A program made the position numbers and the translations under genes. Below the pieces are notes generated by a model. The model made no database searches. It worked only from the letters and a program-made list of their open reading frames with translations, and was not told the DNA's origin. A stretch of DNA of 64,000 bases from Ancylobacter mangrovi (GTDB lineage: Bacteria > Pseudomonadota > Alphaproteobacteria > Rhizobiales > Xanthobacteraceae): positions 930,001-994,000 of the forward strand of contig NZ_JANTHZ010000001.1 of the NCBI RefSeq assembly GCF_024752355.1, read 5' to 3'. The number at the start of each line of letters is the position of its first letter. Position 1 is the stretch's first letter. Below, piece by piece: positions 51,001-62,286 of this stretch.

Positions 51001-51435
51001 TCACGACGCGTCGCGCCCGTCGAGCCATTTCGACATGATCACGCGCGGCGCGGTCTCGAAGCCGAGCTTCTCGTAGAAGGCGACCACGCCGGCATTGGTC
51101 TCGCGCACGAGGAGCTGCGCCTTGACGATGCCGCGTTCCCGCAGCCAGGCCTCGGCCGCCTCGACCATCAGCGCGCCGACGCCCTGGCGCTGCATCATCG
51201 GGTCGACCGCGACGTAGTAGAGCCAGCCGCGGTGCCCGTCATGGCCGACCATCACGCTCGCACCGACCCGCCCGCATTCCAGCCGCGCCACCAGAACGTC
51301 GGAGGCCGCCTTGCCGAGCGCGAAGCGGAAGTCGCTCGCCGGATCGTTATAGGGCACGGTGAGCCCGCAGGCCCGCCACAGATGCACCACCGCCCGCTCG
51401 TCCGCCGGCGTGGCCGCCCCGATCGCCAATGTCAT
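51001..51435 (-). CDS. GNAT-family N-acetyltransferase (YpeA-like)
   Basis: Encodes 144 residues from the ATG following GAGGGAAGG. The GNAT fold is clear: AVVHLWRACGLTVPYNDP, LYYVAVDPMMQRQGVGALMVEAAEAWLRERG (acetyl-CoA loop) and NAGVVAFYEKLGFETAP. This variant is widespread in alphaproteobacteria as YpeA-type acetyltransferase. The substrate is unknown. Divergent from nadA. Confidence 0.88.
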   Translation of the reverse strand: MTLAIGAATPADERAVVHLWRACGLTVPYNDPASDFRFALGKAASDVLVARLECGRVGASVMVGHDGHRGWLYYVAVDPMMQRQGVGALMVEAAEAWLRERGIVKAQLLVRETNAGVVAFYEKLGFETAPRVIMSKWLDGRDAS

Positions 51436-51527
51436 CCGTACCTTCCCTCGTTGCTGTGCCCCGTGCCGGCCTGCTTCCGCCCGCGCCGGCGATCGCGGCA
51501 GCCGATCACCGTATTTGTGACAGACTG

Positions 51528-51623
51528 TTGACACCGACTTATACTCAGTTCTAGCATAACCTCCGAGACGCCGGGCTGGATGCCCGGCATTCTTTGGCCC
51601 AGGATATACTCAAAACGAGCATA
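51528..51623 (+). promoter_or_regulatory. nadABC promoter with two NadQ operator candidates
   Basis: TTGACA (51528-51533) and TAGCAT (51552-51557) form a sigma-70-like promoter with an 18-bp spacer. TATACTCAGTTCTAGCATA (51540-51558) overlaps its -10, and TATACTCAAAACGAGCATA (51605-51623) lies just before the nadA ribosome-binding site. The two near-palindromic 19-mers share TATACTCA and AGCATA and start 65 bp apart. They are the probable NadQ binding sites. Confidence 0.7.
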
Positions 51624-51635
51624 AGGGAGGTCGCG

Positions 51636-52697
51636 ATGCTGGAGTTCGACGTCGCTGCCCGTGCCGACCACGCCAACACCGCCGCCCCCGGCTTCGCGCC
51701 GGACCACGCGCCCCGCGAGATGCCGCTCGCCCATCTCTACAAGCGGGTGTCGGCGCACGTCACCCCGGCCGAATGGCCGCTCATCGTGCGCGACGTCGAG
51801 GCCATCGAGGCCCTGAAGCGCCAGCGCAACGCCGTGGTGCTCGGCCACAACTACCAGGCCCCGGAAATCTTCAACACGGTGGCCGACATCGTCGGCGACA
51901 GCCTGGCGCTCGCCCGCGAGGCGGTGACCGTCGACGCCGACGTCATCGTCATGGCCGGCGTGCACTTCATGGCCGAGACCGCCAAGCTCCTGAACCCCTC
52001 CAAGACCGTGCTGATGCCGGACATGGAGGCGGGCTGCTCGCTCGCCGAATCCATCACCGCCGAGGATGTGCGCCTGATGCGCGCCCGCTATCCCGGCGTG
52101 CCGGTGGTCACCTATGTCAACACCTCGGCCGCGGTGAAGGCCGAGAGCGACTATTGCTGCACCTCGGGCAACGCGGTGAAGGTGGTACGGGCGGTGGCGA
52201 AGGAATGGGGCGTCAACCGCATCCTCATGCTGCCCGACGAGTACCTCGCGCAAAATGTGCAGAAGGAGGTGCCCGAGCTCGAGCTGATCGCCTGGAAGGG
52301 CCATTGCGAGGTGCATGAGCGCTTCACCCCGACCGACATACGCGACCTGCGCGAGAGCCATCCCGGCGTCGTCGTGCTCGCCCATCCCGAATGCCCGCCC
52401 GAGGTGGTCGAGGCGGCCGACTTCGCCGGCTCCACCGCCGCCATGGCCGACTATGTGGGCGACCACAAGCCGGCACGCGTGGTGCTCATCACCGAGTGCT
52501 CGATGGCCGACAATGTCGCCGTCAGCCACCCGGAGGTCGAGTTCGTGCGCCCGTGCAACCTGTGCCCGCACATGCGCCGCATCACCCTGCCGAACATCCG
52601 CCGCGCGCTGGAGACCATGACCCACCAGGTCGAGATCGACCCGCTCGTCGCCGACCGCGCGCGCCTCGCCGTCGAGCGCATGCTCGCCATCCGCTGA
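51636..52697 (+). CDS. nadA: Quinolinate synthase
   Basis: Encodes 353 residues. The start after GGGAGG is chosen; a longer frame exists. NadA marks: VLGHNYQAPEIFNTVADIVGDSLALAREA, the iron-sulfur cluster Cys residues in MEAGCSLAES, SDYCCTSGNAVKVV and RPCNLCPHMRRIT, and a HPECPPEVVEAAD region. It condenses iminoaspartate with dihydroxyacetone phosphate to quinolinate using a [4Fe-4S] cluster. First gene of the NAD de novo operon. Confidence 0.95.
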   Translation: MLEFDVAARADHANTAAPGFAPDHAPREMPLAHLYKRVSAHVTPAEWPLIVRDVEAIEALKRQRNAVVLGHNYQAPEIFNTVADIVGDSLALAREAVTVDADVIVMAGVHFMAETAKLLNPSKTVLMPDMEAGCSLAESITAEDVRLMRARYPGVPVVTYVNTSAAVKAESDYCCTSGNAVKVVRAVAKEWGVNRILMLPDEYLAQNVQKEVPELELIAWKGHCEVHERFTPTDIRDLRESHPGVVVLAHPECPPEVVEAADFAGSTAAMADYVGDHKPARVVLITECSMADNVAVSHPEVEFVRPCNLCPHMRRITLPNIRRALETMTHQVEIDPLVADRARLAVERMLAIR

Positions 52698-52708
52698 GGA
52701 GCGACCCG

Positions 52709-54223
52709 GTGGACCATTCGCCCGAGAACGTCATCGTCGTCGGCGGCGGTGTCGCCGGCCTCGCCACGGCGCTCGCCCTCGCCCCGCTCCCGGTCACGCT
52801 GGTGGTCGCCGCCCCGCTCGGGGCGGAGGCCGCCACCGGCTGGGCACAGGGCGGCATCGCCGCCGCCATCGGCCCGGACGACGCGCCCGAGCTGCACGCG
52901 CAGGACACGCTCGACGCCGGCGCCGGCCTCACCGAGCCGGAGGTCGCCCGCCGCATCGCGCAGGCCGCGCCGGGCGCCATCGACTGGCTGGTCGCGCTCG
53001 GCACGCCGTTCGACCGGGACGGCACGGGCACCCTCGCACTGGGGCTGGAAGCCGCCCATTCGCGCCGGCGCATCGTCCATGCGGAGGGCGACGGCACCGG
53101 CCGCGTGGTGCTGGAGACGCTGGCGAAGGCCGCCCTCGCCTGCCCCTCGATCCACGTCCTCGCCGGCCAGCGCGCCATCCGCCTGCTGACCGACGCCGAG
53201 GGCCGCGTCGCCGGGGTCGCGGTGCAGGACCGCGACGCGCGCGTCGCCGCCCTCGCCGGGCGCGCCGTGGTGCTGGCGACCGGCGGGCTCGGCGGGCTCT
53301 ACGCCGCCACCACCAACCCGCTCGGCGCCACCGGCTCCGGGCTGGCGCTGGCCGCGCGCGCCGGCGCGGTGCTGCGCGACATGGAGTTCGTGCAGTTCCA
53401 CCCCACCGCCATCGCCGCCGGCGCCGATCCCATGCCGCTCGCCACCGAGGCGCTGCGCGGGGAAGGCGCGCGGCTCTACAATGCGCGGGGCGAGCGCTTC
53501 ATGGCCGCCATCCCCGGCGCCGAGCTCGCCCCGCGCGACGTGGTCGCCCGCGCCATCTTCGCGCAGATCGCGGCCGGCCGGCCGGTGGTGCTCGACGCCC
53601 GCTTCGAGGGCGTCGCCCGCCGCTTTCCCGGCGTGGTCGCGCTGTGCCGCGCGCACGGGCTCGACCCGGCCGAGGCTCCGATCCCGGTGCGGCCGGCGGC
53701 GCATTACCACATGGGCGGCATCGAGGTGGACGCGGCGGGGCGCAGCAGCGTCGCCGGCCTGTGGGCCTGCGGCGAGGTCGCCTCGACCGGGCTGCACGGC
53801 GCCAACCGGCTCGCCAGCAACTCGCTGCTGGAGGCGCTGGTCTGCGCCCGCGCCATCGCCGCCGACATCGCCGGCTCGCCCATGCACGCTCTTGGCCGGC
53901 TGCCCGCTCCCGGCGCTCCCTTGCGTCCCTCCCCGGCGCGGGCGGAGATCCGCGCGCTGATGGAGCGCCAGGTCGGCGTGGTGCGCGAGGCGGCGGGGCT
54001 GGAAAGCGCCATCGCCCGCCTCGCCGAGCTGTCGGCCGGCGGCGAGGACGACCTCGCCTTGGTCGCGCATCTGGTGGCCGAGGCGGCGCTCACGCGCACC
54101 GAGAGCCGGGGCGGGCATTTCCGCGCCGACCATCCCGAGCCGGCCGCGCAGGCGCTCCATTCGCGCACCGCGCCCTTCGCCGCGCCGGACGCCGGCGCCG
54201 ACGCGGTGCGGCAGGTGGCCTGA
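52709..54223 (+). CDS. nadB: L-aspartate oxidase
   Basis: Encodes 504 residues from a GTG placed 8 bp after a GAGGA site. FAD-binding NVIVVGGGVAGLATALALAP, the substrate loop TGWAQGGIAAAIGPDD, FVQFHPTAIA, GARLYNARGERFM and RPAAHYHMGGIEVDAAGRSSVAGLWACGEVASTGLHGANRLASNSLLE are all typical of NadB. It oxidises aspartate to iminoaspartate for NadA. It follows nadA by 11 bp. Confidence 0.95.
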   Translation: MDHSPENVIVVGGGVAGLATALALAPLPVTLVVAAPLGAEAATGWAQGGIAAAIGPDDAPELHAQDTLDAGAGLTEPEVARRIAQAAPGAIDWLVALGTPFDRDGTGTLALGLEAAHSRRRIVHAEGDGTGRVVLETLAKAALACPSIHVLAGQRAIRLLTDAEGRVAGVAVQDRDARVAALAGRAVVLATGGLGGLYAATTNPLGATGSGLALAARAGAVLRDMEFVQFHPTAIAAGADPMPLATEALRGEGARLYNARGERFMAAIPGAELAPRDVVARAIFAQIAAGRPVVLDARFEGVARRFPGVVALCRAHGLDPAEAPIPVRPAAHYHMGGIEVDAAGRSSVAGLWACGEVASTGLHGANRLASNSLLEALVCARAIAADIAGSPMHALGRLPAPGAPLRPSPARAEIRALMERQVGVVREAAGLESAIARLAELSAGGEDDLALVAHLVAEAALTRTESRGGHFRADHPEPAAQALHSRTAPFAAPDAGADAVRQVA

Positions 54224-54354
54224 GCCAACGGCCTGATAGCCTGACCCGGCCGCTCGCGCGCCTTCCAACCCACCTCCCGGCCCGGCGCCGGAAGGCCCCA
54301 CCCCTTCATCGGTCCCGGCCGGCGCGGCCGGCCATGCCCTTCCGGATGGACGCC

Positions 54355-55221
54355 ATGAACACGCCTTCCCTTCCCCCGCTTCCCCGCCTGCTGGTCGAGC
54401 CGGTCGTGCGCGCCGCCCTCCTTGAGGATCTCGGCCGCGCGGGCGACGTGACGACGGATTCCGTCGTTCCCGCCGATGCCCGCTTCACCGCCGTCATCGC
54501 CAGCCGGCAGCCCGGCGTCCTCGCCGGCATCGACGCGGCGGTGATCGCGTTCGAGCTGATCGACCCCACGCTGAACATCGTTGTCGAGCGCGGCGACGGC
54601 AGCGCCCTCGCCCCCGGCGACACGGTGATGCGGCTCGAGGGTCCGGCCCGCGCGATCCTCACCGCCGAGCGGGTGGCGCTCAACATCGCCTGCCGCATGT
54701 CGGGCGTCGCCACCGCCACCGCCGGGCTGGTCGAGATCGCCCGTGCCCACGGCAAGGCGCACATCGTGTGCACCCGCAAGACCACGCCGGGGCTGAGGGC
54801 GCTGGAGAAGCACGCGGTGCGCGCGGGCGGCGGCTCCAACCACCGCTTCGGCCTCGACGACGCGGTGCTGATCAAGGACAACCACATCGCGGTGTCGGGC
54901 GGCGTCGTCCCCGCCATCCGCGCCGCCAAGGCCAATGCCGGCCATATGGTGAAGATCGAGGTCGAGGTCGACACGCTGGCCCAGCTCGAGGAGGCGATGG
55001 CCGAGGGCGTCGATGCGGTGCTGCTCGACAATATGGACCCGCCGACGCTGACCCGCGCCGTCGCCATGGTCGGCGGGCGGGCGCTGACGGAGGCCTCGGG
55101 CCGGGTCTCGCGCGAGACGGTCGGCCCGATCGCCGCGAGTGGTGTGGACCTGATCTCGGTCGGCTGGGTGACCCACTCCGCCCCCATCCTCGACCTCGGC
55201 CTCGACGCGGCGAGCGTGTGA
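54355..55221 (+). CDS. nadC: Nicotinate-nucleotide pyrophosphorylase (carboxylating)
   Basis: Encodes 288 residues; in-frame ATGs at 54334 and 54346 are alternatives, but MNTPSLPPLPRLLVEPVVRAALLEDLGRAGDVTTD aligns with family N-termini. Catalytic segments: CTRKTTPGLRALEKHAVRAGGGSNHRFGLDDAVLIKDNH and EVDTLAQLEEAMAEGVDAVLLDNMDPP, then EASGRVSRETVGPIAASGVDLISVGWVTHS. Converts quinolinate and PRPP to nicotinate mononucleotide and CO2. It completes the pathway begun by NadA and NadB. Confidence 0.95.
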   Translation: MNTPSLPPLPRLLVEPVVRAALLEDLGRAGDVTTDSVVPADARFTAVIASRQPGVLAGIDAAVIAFELIDPTLNIVVERGDGSALAPGDTVMRLEGPARAILTAERVALNIACRMSGVATATAGLVEIARAHGKAHIVCTRKTTPGLRALEKHAVRAGGGSNHRFGLDDAVLIKDNHIAVSGGVVPAIRAAKANAGHMVKIEVEVDTLAQLEEAMAEGVDAVLLDNMDPPTLTRAVAMVGGRALTEASGRVSRETVGPIAASGVDLISVGWVTHSAPILDLGLDAASV

Positions 55222-56187
55222 GGGAGGGGGCGCCCGTGGGCCAGAAGCGGAAGCGCGGCGGCGCGGCGGGCGACCCCGACGAGCGGAACGCCTGACGGGT
55301 GGAGATATAGAGGCTGAGCGTCAGCCGGCGTACCGCGGACGGGTCAGATGTCCGCCGCCGCCCGCCCGCTCCGGACCGCCCCCGGCGCGCCGCATGCCCT
55401 CGTGGCACCGTGGCGGCCCGGGGTGCGGCAGGGACCGAGCCGGCGTAAGCCGATCGCCCTCTTCCTGCACCTGCCCTCGCGGGGCAGCCGCCCCGTGACG
55501 GCGGGCAGGAAGAAAAGCCGACCAAGGCTCGGGCGCGCCCGCCTCACCCGGCAAGCGTCCATCTCCCGTCCCTCACCCGGCACAGGGCCGCTCACCTTCG
55601 GGGGAGCGGCAGCTCGCGCCTCCCATCCCCCTCCCGGAAAAACTTATCCGCACCCCCCATGGGCGGGGCGATAATGACCGCACCTGTCCCGGCAAGGGGG
55701 CGCAACCGGAGCGGCCGGCTCGCGCGGGACGGGGGCGGTGGCCATGGGAAAGGGATAACGCACCCTCGGCCCGTGGCGGCCCAAGCCTTGCGTTCCCGGG
55801 CCGCATCACCGCGGTCCACCGGGCGGCATGCCGGTTCGCCGGCGTGCCGCGCCACAGCGGAGGATAGCAACGGTAAGTCCTCCGGGGGCCGCAGGGAGCA
55901 AGCCTCAAACACCGCGTGCGGGGCGCCGGGAGCGGCGCGTCGGACGGTTGACTAAAGGCTTGCACCACCTTTCCCACACGGTGCAGGCGACCGCCGGAGC
56001 GTTCCGCCCCGGCGCCCCGCGCGCCCTCCTGGAGGGCGCTCCGTGCTCATCCGCCCGACCCCGCGAGGGGTGCGGGGGCTTGGTGCTGGGACGGTAAAGA
56101 ATGGCGTTCACGAAGGGCGGAACGGCGTCTGTGCCCTTGAATCGGGCATGCTTTTGTGCGATGCATATAGGCGTCTGCTAGTGATTA
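55222..56187. other. 966-bp gene-poor GC-rich stretch before the glycine riboswitch
   Basis: All six frames hold only short, Arg/Pro/Gly-rich chance frames with no ribosome-binding site, domain or host-like codon pattern. I see no tRNA, insertion sequence or tandem repeat. It probably contains the dadA promoter near the riboswitch and possibly an undetected small RNA. Confidence 0.5.
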
Positions 56188-56430
56188 TGCGGGAGAGACC
56201 GACAGTCCTCCCGGACAGGTGTCGGCGCCGACGGAGCAACCCCCCAGGAAACTCTCAGGCACCACGGACCGCATAGTCAGGACAATCTGGAGAGAGGCGT
56301 CGGCGCCGGCCGTTTCGAGCGTCAGGACGTCCACCGAAGGGGAAGCCCGGGAAGGCAAGCGGCGTGTCGCCGTTCCGTCTCGGGGCGAGCTCTCAGGTAC
56401 CGCGACAGATTGGGGACAGCCGACCGGAAC
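56188..56430 (+). promoter_or_regulatory. Tandem glycine riboswitch upstream of dadA
   Basis: Two glycine aptamers in series. The first runs about 56188-56275 (opening GCGGGAGAGACC, with GGAGCAACC and AACTCTCAGGCACC). The second runs about 56287-56430 (CTGGAGAGAGGCG, the glycine-core CACCGAAGGGGAAG and GCTCTCAGGTACC). Paired GAGAG/CTCTC P1 stems and the short linker are diagnostic. About 50 bp separate it from the dadA start, so glycine most likely switches dadA expression on. Confidence 0.9.
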
Positions 56431-56478
56431 GCCCATGACGGGCGCCGGTTTCGTCGTCCTCAAGCGCGGGAGCATCCC

Positions 56479-57774
56479 ATGCGCCAGATTGCCGTTGTCG
56501 GAGCCGGAATCACCGGAATCACCACCGCCTACGCCCTGTCCGAGAAGGGCTATGACGTCACCGTCATCGACCGCCAGCGCTATGCGGCGATGGAGACCTC
56601 CTTCGCCAATGGCGGCCAGCTCTCGGCCTCCAATGCCGAGGTGTGGAACTCCTGGGCCACGGTGATGAAGGGCATCAAGTGGATGCTCACCCCCGACGCC
56701 CCGCTGCTGATGAACCCCAAGCCCTCCTGGCACAAATATTCCTGGATGGCCGAGTTCCTCGCCAACATCCCGAACTACAAGGCGAACACGATCGAGACCA
56801 CGCGCCTCGCCATCTCGGCGCGCGACTACATGTTCGACATCGCCCGCCGCGAGGGCATCGACTTCAACCACGAGACGCGCGGCATCCTGCACATCTACCG
56901 CGACCGCAAGGCCTATGACGCTGCGGCGCAGGTGTCGAAGCTCTACGCCGCCGGCGGGCTGGAGCGCCGCGCCGTCACGCCGTCCGAGATCCGCGCCATC
57001 GAGCCGACCCTGCACGGCTCCTATTATGGCGGCTTCTACACCCCGTCCGATTCCACCGGCGACATCCACAAATTCACCTTCGGCCTCGCCGAGGTGTGCC
57101 GCGCCCGCGGCGTGCGCTTCGTCAACGAGGCGAGCGTGGAGCGCGTCACCCACACCGGCAAGGGACCGGAGGGGACCGGGGTCGAGATCGCCTTCACCGT
57201 GGCGCCCGCCTCCGAGGACGCGGCGCCGGTGCGCGAGACGCTTTCCTTCGACGGCGTGGTGGTCTGCGCCGGCATCGGCTCGCGCGCCATTGCCTCCGGG
57301 CTCGGCGACCGGGTGAACATCTATCCGGTAAAGGGCTATTCGATCACCGTCATGCTCGACGACGAGGCGAGCCGGAACGGCGCCCCCTGGGTAAGCCTGC
57401 TCGACGACAAGACCAAGATCGTCACCTCGCGCCTCGGCAAGGACCGCTTCCGCGTCGCCGGCACCGCCGAGTTCAACGGCGAGAACCGCGACATCCGCGC
57501 CGACCGCATCCGCCCGCTCACCGACTGGGTGCGCAAGCTGTTCCCGGAGGTCTCGACCGAGCGCTGCGTGCCCTGGGCGGGCCTGCGCCCGATGATGCCG
57601 GACATGATGCCGCGCGTCGCCGCCGGCGCGAAGCCGGGCGTGTTCTACAACACCGGCCACGGGCATCTGGGCTGGACGCTGTCCTGCGCCACCGCGCAGA
57701 TCATCGCCGAGACCGTCGCCGGCGCCATGCCGGTCGAGACGGAAGCGCCGATGCTGCGCATGGCGGCCGAGTGA
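56479..57774 (+). CDS. dadA: D-amino acid dehydrogenase
   Basis: Encodes 431 residues from the ATG after GCGGGAG. FAD dinucleotide motif IAVVGAGITGITTAYALSEKGYDVTVIDRQ, FANGGQLSASNAEVWNSW, DSTGDIHKFTFGLAE and the C-terminal WAGLRPMMPDMMPRVAAG and YNTGHGHLGWTLSCATAQIIAE place it firmly as DadA. It deaminates D-amino acids (and in some cases glycine) to keto acids, passing electrons to the respiratory chain. Control by the upstream glycine riboswitch implies glycine as inducer and possibly as a substrate. Confidence 0.93.
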   Translation: MRQIAVVGAGITGITTAYALSEKGYDVTVIDRQRYAAMETSFANGGQLSASNAEVWNSWATVMKGIKWMLTPDAPLLMNPKPSWHKYSWMAEFLANIPNYKANTIETTRLAISARDYMFDIARREGIDFNHETRGILHIYRDRKAYDAAAQVSKLYAAGGLERRAVTPSEIRAIEPTLHGSYYGGFYTPSDSTGDIHKFTFGLAEVCRARGVRFVNEASVERVTHTGKGPEGTGVEIAFTVAPASEDAAPVRETLSFDGVVVCAGIGSRAIASGLGDRVNIYPVKGYSITVMLDDEASRNGAPWVSLLDDKTKIVTSRLGKDRFRVAGTAEFNGENRDIRADRIRPLTDWVRKLFPEVSTERCVPWAGLRPMMPDMMPRVAAGAKPGVFYNTGHGHLGWTLSCATAQIIAETVAGAMPVETEAPMLRMAAE

Positions 57775-57840
57775 GCGGCGGGGGAGTGAGCGGCGGGCTC
57801 ACGGCCCGCCTCTAACCCCGGGCCGGTCCGCCGGCCGGGG

Positions 57841-58719
57841 TCAGAACACCAGCGAACGGTGGATCGCCATGCCGGCGAAGGCCCCGTCCGCCACCGCCAG
57901 CGAGACCGAATGCGGCATGCGCGCCACGTCCCCGCAGGCGAAGGCGCCGGGCACGCTGGTCTCCTTCGCCCCGTCGGTGCGGATCTGGGTGCCGAACGCC
58001 GTCTCGGCCAGTTCGCAGCCGAGCGTCGTCGCGACCGGCGTCGCCGGCGCGTTGGCCGGCAGGGTGAACAGCCCGGCGAAGTCGAGCCGCCGCCCGTCCG
58101 CCAGCACCACCCCGGCCACGCCGTCGAGCCGGGCGATCGTCGTCTCCTCCACCGCGACGCCCCGCGCCGCGAGGTCCGCGCGCTCGGTGGCATCGGGCGC
58201 GACGGAAGCATTGGTGAACAGCGTCGTCTCGCCCCATTCGGCCACCATCTGCGCCTGGTGGACCGACATCGGCCCGGTGGCGATCACGCCGATCTGCCCG
58301 CGGTCCAGCTCGTAGCCGTGGCAATAGGGGCAGTGGAACACGCTGCGTCCCCAGCGCTCCGCCAGCCCGTGAATGGAAGGCAGCGCGTCGCTCACGCCGG
58401 TGGCGAAGAGCAGGCGCCGTCCCTCGTGGCGGGCACCGTCCGTCGTCGTGACGTGAAAGGCGTCGCGCATTCCCGAGGCGCCCGCGGCCGTGCCCTCGAT
58501 CCAGTCGAGCGTCGGATAGGCGGAGAGCTGCTCTCGCGCCGTGCGTGCGATCTCGGCCGGGTCGGCGCCGTCCTGGCCGAGGAACCCGTGCGACGCGTCG
58601 GCGAAGCGGTTGCGCCGCCTCCCCGCGTCGATCACCAGCACCTGCCGCCTCGCCCGTACGAGCTGGAGGGCGACGGCCATGCCGGCATAGCTGCCGCCGA
58701 TGATGATGACGTCATGCAT
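57841..58719 (-). CDS. Thioredoxin-reductase-like NAD(P)/FAD-dependent oxidoreductase
   Basis: Encodes 292 residues: FAD motif VIIIGGSYAGMAVALQLVRARRQVLVIDAG, the active-site-like HCPYCHGYE, and a C-terminal GAFACGDVARMPHSVSLAVADGAFAGMAIHRSLV. The CPYC pair and the length correspond to thioredoxin reductase-like oxidoreductases that act alone rather than on a thioredoxin. The substrate is unknown. It overlaps the Rrf2 regulator gene by 8 bp and is cotranscribed with it. Confidence 0.9.
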   Translation of the reverse strand: MHDVIIIGGSYAGMAVALQLVRARRQVLVIDAGRRRNRFADASHGFLGQDGADPAEIARTAREQLSAYPTLDWIEGTAAGASGMRDAFHVTTTDGARHEGRRLLFATGVSDALPSIHGLAERWGRSVFHCPYCHGYELDRGQIGVIATGPMSVHQAQMVAEWGETTLFTNASVAPDATERADLAARGVAVEETTIARLDGVAGVVLADGRRLDFAGLFTLPANAPATPVATTLGCELAETAFGTQIRTDGAKETSVPGAFACGDVARMPHSVSLAVADGAFAGMAIHRSLVF

Positions 58720-59161
58720 GTGGATGTCCTTCCCGGCGCGCCGCCATGCGGCGGGCGAAGTCGGCCGCGAGATCGGCCAGTGTGATGTCGGCGAAGCGCT
58801 CCAGCAGCACCGCCTCGGCCCTGGTGAAGGCGTCGTCCAGCGCGGCGTTCACCGCCTGCTCGACGAGGCAGTCGGGCGTCTCGTTGCGGTTGCCGATGGC
58901 GAAGATCGCCGGTTCGCCGAGGATGGCGTGGAGCTGGCGCAGCGTGACCTTGCCGAGGTCGGCGGAGATCCGCCACCCGCCCGCATGCCCGCGTGCCGAG
59001 CGCACCAGCCCGGCCTCGCGCAGCAGGCCCATGGTCCGGCGCACCACCACCGGGTGGGTGTTCATGCAGGCGGCGAGTTCCTCGGAGGTCATCGGCTCCT
59101 CCCTCCCCGCCATGTGCAGCAGGGCGTGGAGCACGGATGAGAGGCGGCTGTCGCGTTTCAT
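58712..59161 (-). CDS. Rrf2-family transcriptional regulator
   Basis: Encodes 149 residues with the Rrf2 winged helix (HALLHMAGREEPMTSEELAACMNTHPVVVRRTMGLLREAGLVRSARGHAGGWRISADLGKVTLRQLHAILG). It carries a single Cys in the DCLVEQAV region rather than the three cluster-binding Cys of IscR or NsrR, so it is not an obvious iron-sulfur sensor. It lies first in the operon with the CPYC oxidoreductase, which it likely controls. Confidence 0.88.
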   Translation of the reverse strand: MKRDSRLSSVLHALLHMAGREEPMTSEELAACMNTHPVVVRRTMGLLREAGLVRSARGHAGGWRISADLGKVTLRQLHAILGEPAIFAIGNRNETPDCLVEQAVNAALDDAFTRAEAVLLERFADITLADLAADFARRMAARREGHPHA

Positions 59162-59180
59162 GTAACTTCAATTATTACAT
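59160..59180. promoter_or_regulatory. Inverted repeat at the Rrf2 start
   Basis: ATGTAA and TTACAT flank a 9-bp AT-rich spacer, overlapping the regulator's start codon. This is suited to autoregulation by the encoded Rrf2 protein. Confidence 0.55.
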
Positions 59181-59232
59181 AAAACGGCAAAAGACAAGGC
59201 CGGCCGCGGGAACGGCCGGCCTTGCGGGTGTC

Positions 59233-61920
<2,688 letters not shown>

Positions 61921-61936
61921 GACGATCTCCTCTCAT

Positions 61937-61986
61937 ATACCCCATATGGGTATGTAGCTCTTGCCATATATACCCCGCATGGGTAT
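61937..61986. promoter_or_regulatory. Twin CsoR-type operators between copA and csoR
   Basis: ATACCCCATATGGGTAT (61937-61953) and ATACCCCGCATGGGTAT (61970-61986) are palindromes exactly 33 bp apart. The first is 17 bp upstream of copA and the second ends one base before the csoR ATG. The C/G-run palindrome is typical of CsoR-family sites. Confidence 0.85.
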
Positions 61987-62271
61987 ATGGCAAGCATGCA
62001 GGACGATACGCGCGATGCTTGTCTGAAACGCCTGAACCGGATCGAGGGTCAGGTGCGCGGGATCGCGCGCATGGTCGAGGACAAGCGCTACTGCATCGAC
62101 ATCGTAACCCAGGTGGCGGCGGTGCGGGCGGCGCTCAAGAAGGTCGAGGAAGAGGTCCTGCGGGACCATGTCGCCCATTGCGTCGAGCACGCCATCGCCT
62201 CCGGCGACGCCGACGAGCAGCGCCGCAAGGTCTCCGAACTGATGACGGTGCTCGGCAAGCTGAACGCCTGA
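61987..62271 (+). CDS. csoR: CsoR-family copper-sensing repressor
   Basis: Encodes 94 residues (ATG at 61987; one three codons later is possible) of the CsoR/RcnR four-helix family: CLKRLNRIEGQVRGIARMVEDKRYCIDIVTQVAAVRAALKKVEEEVLRDHVAHCVEHAI. The copper ligands Cys (RYCID), His and Cys (DHVAHC) are all present. It represses itself and copA by the twin operators and releases DNA when it binds copper(I). Confidence 0.93.
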   Translation: MASMQDDTRDACLKRLNRIEGQVRGIARMVEDKRYCIDIVTQVAAVRAALKKVEEEVLRDHVAHCVEHAIASGDADEQRRKVSELMTVLGKLNA

Positions 62272-62286
62272 GCGCCGGGCCAGGGC

